This document shows, in pieces, positions 59,246 through 64,000 of a stretch of 64,000 nt of DNA. The stretch comes from Paenibacillus sp. D2_2 (GTDB taxonomy: Bacteria; Bacillota; Bacilli; Paenibacillales; Paenibacillaceae): NCBI RefSeq assembly GCF_031199965.1, contig NZ_CP133605.1, positions 5,437,001 to 5,501,000 of the forward strand. Direction: 5' to 3'. The notes under the pieces were generated by a model, which was not told where the DNA came from, did not search any database, and was given only the letters and a program-made list of their open reading frames with translations. Numbering within the stretch: position 1 is the stretch's first letter; each line of letters opens with the position of its first letter. The position numbers and the translations under genes were made by a program.

Positions 59246-59509
59246 ATGAAGGCAATCAAAGTTATAATGCCGTCTGATGGATTTCATGTTCTGCTAGCCA
59301 AGCAGATTAGCGGGACTGCCGCTACTACGCAATCGGAAATTCGCTTGATTTGGGAAGATCATAATGTCATCTCCGATGCAAAGAGCATTCTCGGAGTTAT
59401 GGCGATGGAGGCGAAGAAAGGTACTACTCTTACGTTAACCTTTGATGGCCCGGATGAGGAACAAGCTCTAGAATTGCTAGTTTCATTATTTGAAGAAGCA
59501 GCTCAATAG
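59246..59509 (+). CDS. Divergent HPr-like protein without the active-site Arg and Pro
   Basis: The 87-residue protein has the HPr fold. The Ser46 region is conserved (AKSILGVMAMEAKKG, Ser47 here), as is His14 in the place of HPr His15. The phosphorylation loop GIHARPA is changed to GFHVLLA, losing Arg17 and Pro18 that are needed for PTS phosphotransfer. Unlike Crh, the His is kept. It may therefore be a regulatory HPr paralogue, phosphorylated on Ser by HPr kinase to assist CcpA, and not a sugar phosphocarrier. It is the last gene of the GH3/GPH operon, behind AGGAGG. This is inference from residues. Confidence 0.8.
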   Translation: MKAIKVIMPSDGFHVLLAKQISGTAATTQSEIRLIWEDHNVISDAKSILGVMAMEAKKGTTLTLTFDGPDEEQALELLVSLFEEAAQ

Positions 59510-59561
59510 ACATAAAAGGGTGAGAGAAATGCCCAAATGTACTATTGGCCCAGCAAATAGT

Positions 59562-59594
59562 AAGACCGGAATGTGTTCTGCTCATTCCGGTCTT
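59562..59594. terminator. Bidirectional terminator between the GH3 operon and the xylanase
   Basis: AAGACCGGAATG (59562-59573) and CATTCCGGTCTT (59583-59594) form a perfect 12-base-pair stem with a 9-base loop, followed by ATTTAATG on the plus strand and ACTATTT on the minus strand. Confidence 0.8.
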
Positions 59595-59602
59595 ATTTAA
59601 TG

Positions 59603-61306
59603 TTACGGTTCGATTCCCCAAGCAAGCGTTCCAGACTGATAGAGTGTCACTTTGTTCCAGTCGGTATAGGCCGTCTTCGTGGAGTCATACGAGTAATCGT
59701 TGGACTGGTTGAAGTTGGACCAATCAGACTTGGCAATTCGTGTCTGGATATCACCCGATGTTCCGCCTGGTGCGATCGAGCCCGCTCCGGAACCGAACGA
59801 AATCTCCATGTACGTATCCGCATTGGTACCCGTCGTACTTCCGAAGGTGGCGCTGACATTCGAGTTGCCGACCGCCGCCCAATCGATATAAGCATTTAGT
59901 GCTGAGCTGCTATCCTTCGTAAAGTAGTACCGGATTTTCAAATTACTGAGATTGACGGCCGAAGTACCATTATTCTTGATCACGAAGTTCGGAGCAAGCG
60001 TATTAGAGGTGGCGTTCGTATTCTGAGTTTTGTATTGGACGACAAGATTGCCACCAGTACCTCCACCGCCGGTAGGTATCACACTCACTTGCGCGGAATT
60101 GCCGCTCGTTCCGGCGGAATTCGTGGCCGTGACGACGTAGTAGTACGTCGCTCCGTTCGTCAGCCCCGTTATCGTATAACTTGTCGTCGATATATTAGTC
60201 GCCACGTTCGTATACGGGCCACCGCTGGTCGTCGCCTGCTTCACCGTGTAGCTCGTCGCACCGCTTGAGGCAGCCCAACTTAGGGCCACTTGGGCGTTGC
60301 CCGCCGTTGCCGTTAACCCAGTCGGTGCAGCCGGTACTACTGGCGTGCTCCCACCGCCCAGATATTGCTTCAGCCATTGCATGGCCGGACGCTCAGTGCC
60401 AGAGGAGGTTACCAGGTACGTATCGGATTGCCACGTTTGTCCTTGGATGTATCCCCACAGGGTGATACCCTTCACGTTCGGGTTCTCCCACAATACCGGG
60501 AACTTCGTCTGATAACGCGACAACTGCGTGGCGTCATCGCCGGTCATGTCCAATTCCGATACGTAGATCGGTAAGCCTGTAGCCGATAGCGAGTTGAGAA
60601 CACTGTTCATGGTGCTGACGGATACATTATCCATGTTGAAATAATGGCATTGAATGCCGATGCCGTCGACCAATCCCCTGTCCTTCAACAGATTGATGAT
60701 GGTCAAGTATTGCGACGCTGCGTTAGGATCACTGATGATGCCATAATCGTTAATCAGCAACTTCGAATTTGGGAATGCCGCTCTAGCTTGCTGGAACGAC
60801 CAAATGACCCAGTCCCAGCCCGTGGTGCCGTCCCCACCGATGGCGTCTTTATAACTAGGCTTGGCATGTAGCGGTTCGTTGACGACGTCGACATAGTCCG
60901 CTTTCGGATAGTGCTGGCCAGCGAGCTGAATCCATTCTGTTACTTCAGCCTTCTTGTCGGCTGCGGATAGACTACCAATCCAACCCGGCTCCTGGCTGCC
61001 CCAGACAAGTGTATGGAACTTGAAAGGAATCTTGTTTGTCTGTGCATAATTGTAGATCAGATCCCCATTAGACCAGCTCATGGTGTTACGCGTAGATTCG
61101 ACGGAACCCCATTTCGTCGCGTTTTCCGGTGTAACCTGGTTCCAGTACTTGGAAAAGTCCGAGGGGGCACTGCTTCCAATTACATTGCCCAAGAACTTGT
61201 TGCCCGAAGCAAGGCTCGCATCTGCTCTTCCTGCAATGTCGGACAAGAGCAGCCCAAACACCATCACGAATGCAACGTACAAATACAGCCATTTCGATTT
61301 CAACAT
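59603..61306 (-). CDS. Secreted GH10 endo-1,4-beta-xylanase with FN3 and CBM3
   Basis: The 567-residue protein has a signal peptide (cleavage near ADA-SLA), a GH10 catalytic barrel (about 40-330) with acid/base Glu in VDVVNEPLHA and nucleophile Glu in PIYVSELDMTGDD, a fibronectin-III domain (about 338-425, APTGLTATAGNAQVALSW) and a C-terminal family-3 cellulose-binding module (about 435-567, VVQYKTQNTNATSNTLAPNF). Gly-rich linkers join them. It cuts xylan outside the cell while held on cellulose. ATG at 61306 has GGAGGAGG 8 bases upstream. A cre site lies upstream. The frame is intact. Confidence 0.96.
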   Translation of the reverse strand: MLKSKWLYLYVAFVMVFGLLLSDIAGRADASLASGNKFLGNVIGSSAPSDFSKYWNQVTPENATKWGSVESTRNTMSWSNGDLIYNYAQTNKIPFKFHTLVWGSQEPGWIGSLSAADKKAEVTEWIQLAGQHYPKADYVDVVNEPLHAKPSYKDAIGGDGTTGWDWVIWSFQQARAAFPNSKLLINDYGIISDPNAASQYLTIINLLKDRGLVDGIGIQCHYFNMDNVSVSTMNSVLNSLSATGLPIYVSELDMTGDDATQLSRYQTKFPVLWENPNVKGITLWGYIQGQTWQSDTYLVTSSGTERPAMQWLKQYLGGGSTPVVPAAPTGLTATAGNAQVALSWAASSGATSYTVKQATTSGGPYTNVATNISTTSYTITGLTNGATYYYVVTATNSAGTSGNSAQVSVIPTGGGGTGGNLVVQYKTQNTNATSNTLAPNFVIKNNGTSAVNLSNLKIRYYFTKDSSSALNAYIDWAAVGNSNVSATFGSTTGTNADTYMEISFGSGAGSIAPGGTSGDIQTRIAKSDWSNFNQSNDYSYDSTKTAYTDWNKVTLYQSGTLAWGIEP

Positions 61307-61393
61307 AACCATTACCTCCTCCATCATGATTTTGATCCTACCTCGCTAGCGTACTTGGACCTTCGCCACAGGCTCCCAACCACCTCCATAAAA

Positions 61394-61407
61394 AGATATC
61401 GCTTACA
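61394..61407 (-). promoter_or_regulatory. Candidate cre site of the xylanase gene
   Basis: TGTAAGCGATATCT on the minus strand matches 13 of 14 positions of the cre consensus. It lies about 90 bases before the start codon and a few bases downstream of a TATAAT at 61414-61419, a usual roadblock position for CcpA. Confidence 0.6.
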
Positions 61408-61532
61408 TTTACAATTATAAATTACAATTTCATCCATATAAAGTTTAAATATATACGTTTTTTACTTTAAATTATTTCGATCCTCGTGAGAGGAGTGGCC
61501 CTATCTTCACTATAAGGATTAAGATGGTCTGC

Positions 61533-62938
61533 TTACTGCGAGCAAAAGTAGGGCTCCCATATCTGCCACAGCAAAGCCACTCCCTCATCAATCCGCTCCC
61601 AGACAACTCCACCGAAGCCAATCAGAAATCTTCTCTGTGGATGATAGACCGCTTTGTCCCCATAAAATGCTGTCGCTGAAGCAACTACAATACCATGAGA
61701 ACGTGCTAATTCAACCAATTCTTGCTCAGAGACTGAAGCGTGGAGCGATAGAATCAGATGAAATCCAGCATGCGGGGTAATCACCTCGCCATGTCCCTCG
61801 AAGTGGGTCTGCAGCGCTTCGGCTAACTGATGGCTTTTTTTGCGATAGAGATTTCGCATTTTACGGACATGCTTCTCGAAATAGCCCTGTTCCATAAATT
61901 TCTCCAGGGTACGTTGATAAATACGAGAAGATGATTGTTCGAACCATAATTTCCTGCGCAAATGATGATAAGCATCCAGTATTGAGTCAGGAAGCACCAT
62001 ATAATGTATACAAATGTCAGGTGCGAGAATTTGTGAGAATCCTCCGATATATATCACATTAGCCCCTGGAGCAAGACCTTGCAGTGCAGGCACCGGTTGG
62101 CCTAAATAACGAAGCTCTCCCCGTAGTCATCCTCAATAATGTATCCTCCATGCGCCTCAGCCCACCTCAGTAGTTCCATTCTTTCGTTAATCGGCATCAC
62201 TCTTCCACCAGGGTATTGATGTGAAGGTGAGACAGCAACAATACGGGCTGATGTCTTCAACAAGCGAGATATGTCGATGCCCTGATCCGCCTCTGTGACG
62301 TAAGATATCCCATAACCCTCTGCTTGAAAGGTATAGGGGAGCAGCGGATAACAAGGATCTTCCACAGCCATCACTGAGGAAACATCCTTAAGCAGAATCG
62401 CGAGATAATGAAGAAGCAGATGCTGCTCTGCGCCGAGTACAATCTGTTCCTTGCGACAGACTACACCACGAATGCGATAAAGATAGGCTGCCAGCTCCTC
62501 TCTCAATCCTGCCTCCCCTTGATAATCTCCATAGAATAATAGATCGTTGTATTCATCCCGCAGCGTGTCCGTCAACAGACGCTTCCATTGGTTGATCGGG
62601 AAGCCCGCAAAGTCATTTTTGCAGAGATGGAAATCATAGGGATAAGCTCCCTCCATTGAACAATCCCTCTCAAAATGAACAGGCTCGTTCAGGTGATCAG
62701 TCAGCGTGAATTGCCCGTATGACACTGGAAGGGCAGCAACAAAGAACCCTTTTCTGGGCCGATTCTCTATGAATCCTTCCGCAACTAGCTGCTGATAGGC
62801 AGTTTCTACCGGCGTAGTACTTATCGATAATTGCCGGGCTTGCTCGCGAATCGAGGGCAGACGATCGTTTGCCCCTAATTTTCCCTGGACAATATCCTTC
62901 TTGATAGATTCGTATATTAAAGCGTAGATGTTCTGCAT
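61533..62938 (-). CDS. MocR-type GntR regulator lacking the PLP lysine, frame interrupted once
   Basis: Joined across a one-base loss near 62113 (EDDYGESLRYLGQPVPAL), the protein has 468 residues. The N-terminal GntR winged helix reads LPSIREQARQLSISTTPVETAYQQLVAEGFI; the rest is an aminotransferase-fold domain with EDPCYPLLPYTF and SPSHQYPGGRVM. In the segment that normally reads TFSKTLAPGLRLGY, it reads GFSQILAPDICIHY, so the lysine that binds pyridoxal phosphate is glutamine. GAGAGG precedes the ATG at 62938. It is divergent from a GNAT gene. Confidence 0.85.
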
Positions 62939-63045
62939 TTTTACCCTCTCTTCTGTCACCTAAAAATAATCGAATCTGTACATCCTCAAGTATACAGATT
63001 AGTGGTAGATTAAGGTAGAACTGAGATAAAGGAGATATGAATGAT

Positions 63046-63612
63046 ATGGAAAATGTACGCTTTCTCGAAGGAAAAAAAGTATATTTGCGTCCGATTGAAG
63101 CAGCCGATACCAACTGGTACTTTAGTACGTTGTACGATAAAGAAACAAGAAGACTCACCGGAACGCAGAGACACCATACTCGGGAGCAAATTGCTAGCTA
63201 CATTGAAGCCAAGTCACAAGACTCATCTTCCGTGCTGCTCTTGATCGCTACCTGTAGCGACGACGCACCAATCGGAGACATTGCGATTCAGGATATTGAT
63301 ACAATGAATCGTAATGCGAATATTCGGATAGCGCTCACTGACGGTAGCCAGAACAAAGGATACGGTACAGAGGCACTTCAGCTCATGCTCGAATATGGGT
63401 TTGGAGTGCTTAATCTGCACCGGATTGAACTTAATGTATTCTCGTACAATCATCGTGCAGTGAGAGTATATGAGAAAGTAGGCTTCAAACAAGAAGGGGT
63501 TCAAAGAGAAGCTTTGTTCTACAACCATGAGTATCATGATTCCATATTGATGAGCATTTTGGAGGATGAGTACAAAGTTATTAAACAGAAACTAGCAACC
63601 AAGGACTCATAG
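63046..63612 (+). CDS. GNAT N-acetyltransferase (RimJ/RimL type)
   Basis: The 188-residue protein shows the RimJ/RimL group layout: VYLRPIEAADTNWYFSTLYD at the N terminus, the acetyl-CoA-binding NKGYGTEALQLMLEYGFGVLNLHRIEL, and VYEKVGFKQEGV near the end. It transfers an acetyl group to a protein N terminus or small amine; target unknown. ATG at 63046 is better spaced from AAAGGAG than the Met at 63037. It is divergent from the MocR regulator, which may control it. A terminator follows. Confidence 0.9.
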   Translation: MENVRFLEGKKVYLRPIEAADTNWYFSTLYDKETRRLTGTQRHHTREQIASYIEAKSQDSSSVLLLIATCSDDAPIGDIAIQDIDTMNRNANIRIALTDGSQNKGYGTEALQLMLEYGFGVLNLHRIELNVFSYNHRAVRVYEKVGFKQEGVQREALFYNHEYHDSILMSILEDEYKVIKQKLATKDS

Positions 63613-63635
63613 GGGCTTGCACTTCTAAATAAAAG

Positions 63636-63661
63636 AGGCTAACCACTTTTCAGGTTAGCCT
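63636..63661. terminator. Bidirectional terminator after the GNAT gene
   Basis: AGGCTAACC (63636-63644) and GGTTAGCCT (63653-63661) pair over 9 bases with an 8-base loop, followed by TTATCC on the plus strand and CTTTTATT on the minus strand. Confidence 0.75.
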
Positions 63662-63673
63662 TTATCCATACTG

Positions 63674-64000
63674 TTATTCCTTCGACTTAGGTCTGATTGG
63701 AAGCAACAGATCCAATTGAAGCCGTCGATCAGCCTCCTCATTGCTTAGGTGGTATAGATTGATGTAATTCAAATGCTCTTCCATAGAACCGTACATGCAA
63801 TCCGGATTACCCCAGTTAGGCTCATACTCTTTACTCTCATCTACCCATTTGGCAAGCAGCCCCCACTCCTCGAAATTCCCCATTGGAATCATATGAGCTG
63901 CATATAAACCGCCAACAAATTTCTTTTTCACAAAAGGTTCTTGTACCTCCATATCATCCGGAATGGTGACCCATCTTTCGTACCCATGATCTGAACCATC
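63674..64000 (-). CDS. GyrI-like effector-binding domain protein, 5' part beyond the window
   Basis: The frame is open from the window edge to a stop at 63674, giving the last 108 residues. It has the GyrI-like small-molecule-binding fold seen at the C terminus of AraC and MerR regulators: GYERWVTIPDDMEVQEPFVKKKFVGGLYAAH, then WGLLAKWVDES, EEHLNYINLY and LQLDLLLPI. It is probably the effector domain of an AraC-type regulator whose DNA-binding part lies outside. Confidence 0.8.
   Translation of the reverse strand, partial: DGSDHGYERWVTIPDDMEVQEPFVKKKFVGGLYAAHMIPMGNFEEWGLLAKWVDESKEYEPNWGNPDCMYGSMEEHLNYINLYHLSNEEADRRLQLDLLLPIRPKSKE

Noticed and set aside
59573..60574. Several plus-strand frames inside the xylanase region
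   Set aside because: Repetitive Arg/Thr-rich translations opposite FN3 and CBM3 coding DNA; shadows of the GC-rich minus-strand gene.

Overview
The window reads as a Gram-positive, low-to-mid GC Bacillota chromosome, most likely Paenibacillus or a close relative. The reasons are the strong AGGAGG-type ribosome sites, sigma-A promoters, cre and Fur boxes of the Bacillus type, LplABC-like sugar ABC operons paired with two-part AraC sensors, 7TMR-DISM sensor kinases, SRPBCC/MerR units, and a dockerin-free GH10 xylanase carrying FN3 and CBM3. No rRNA, tRNA, prophage, insertion sequence or CRISPR array was seen. The genus call is inference from gene content.

Layout. 1-10.6 kb: a partial SDR oxidoreductase, a VanRS-like two-component system, an envelope glycosylation cluster (GT39-like, GT2, DUF2304), a secreted stalk/PKD protein and a large double-core sensor kinase. 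10.7-17.1 kb: an ECF sigma factor with its probable anti-sigma factor, a TPR-SMI1 protein, DoxX, an unusual HTH protein fused to an F1-ATPase-beta-like domain, and SelO. 17.3-26.7 kb: a minus-strand sugar operon (beta-propeller protein, LplB and LplC permeases, binding protein, membrane AraC sensor, FAD oxidoreductase). 27-28.7 kb: MerR with two SRPBCC genes behind a textbook MerR promoter, and a T-box-like leader with no synthetase gene. 28.7-33.8 kb: a Fur-controlled ferredoxin-NADP reductase and siderophore ABC transporter. 33.9-37.4 kb: a two-component system and its ABC exporter. 37.6-40.8 kb: a broken kinase, an MFS exporter, an XRE-cupin regulator and a palindrome cluster. 40.9-47.9 kb: a cre-controlled sugar ABC, acyltransferase and GH2 operon with an ArsR-type regulator. 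48-52.7 kb: a zinc-ribbon LRR protein, a paired chromate transporter and a ROK regulator. 52.9-64 kb: an anaerobic sulfatase-type maturase, AraC regulator, GH3/GPH transporter/HPr-like operon, GH10 xylanase, MocR regulator, GNAT and a partial effector-binding protein.

The genes fit a plant-polysaccharide degrader that senses its surroundings through many membrane sensors. Secreted xylanase makes oligosaccharides; two CUT1-type ABC systems and a GPH symporter take them up; GH3 and GH2 enzymes cut them inside; CcpA (cre sites) and local AraC, ArsR and ROK regulators set expression.

An important caution is that at least 34 frame disruptions in 23 genes can be recognised by translating through them, and 28 of these are the loss of a single base, often in a run of G or C. 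Most are probably consensus errors of the assembly and not real pseudogenes, so interrupted genes are annotated here at their full reconstructed span.
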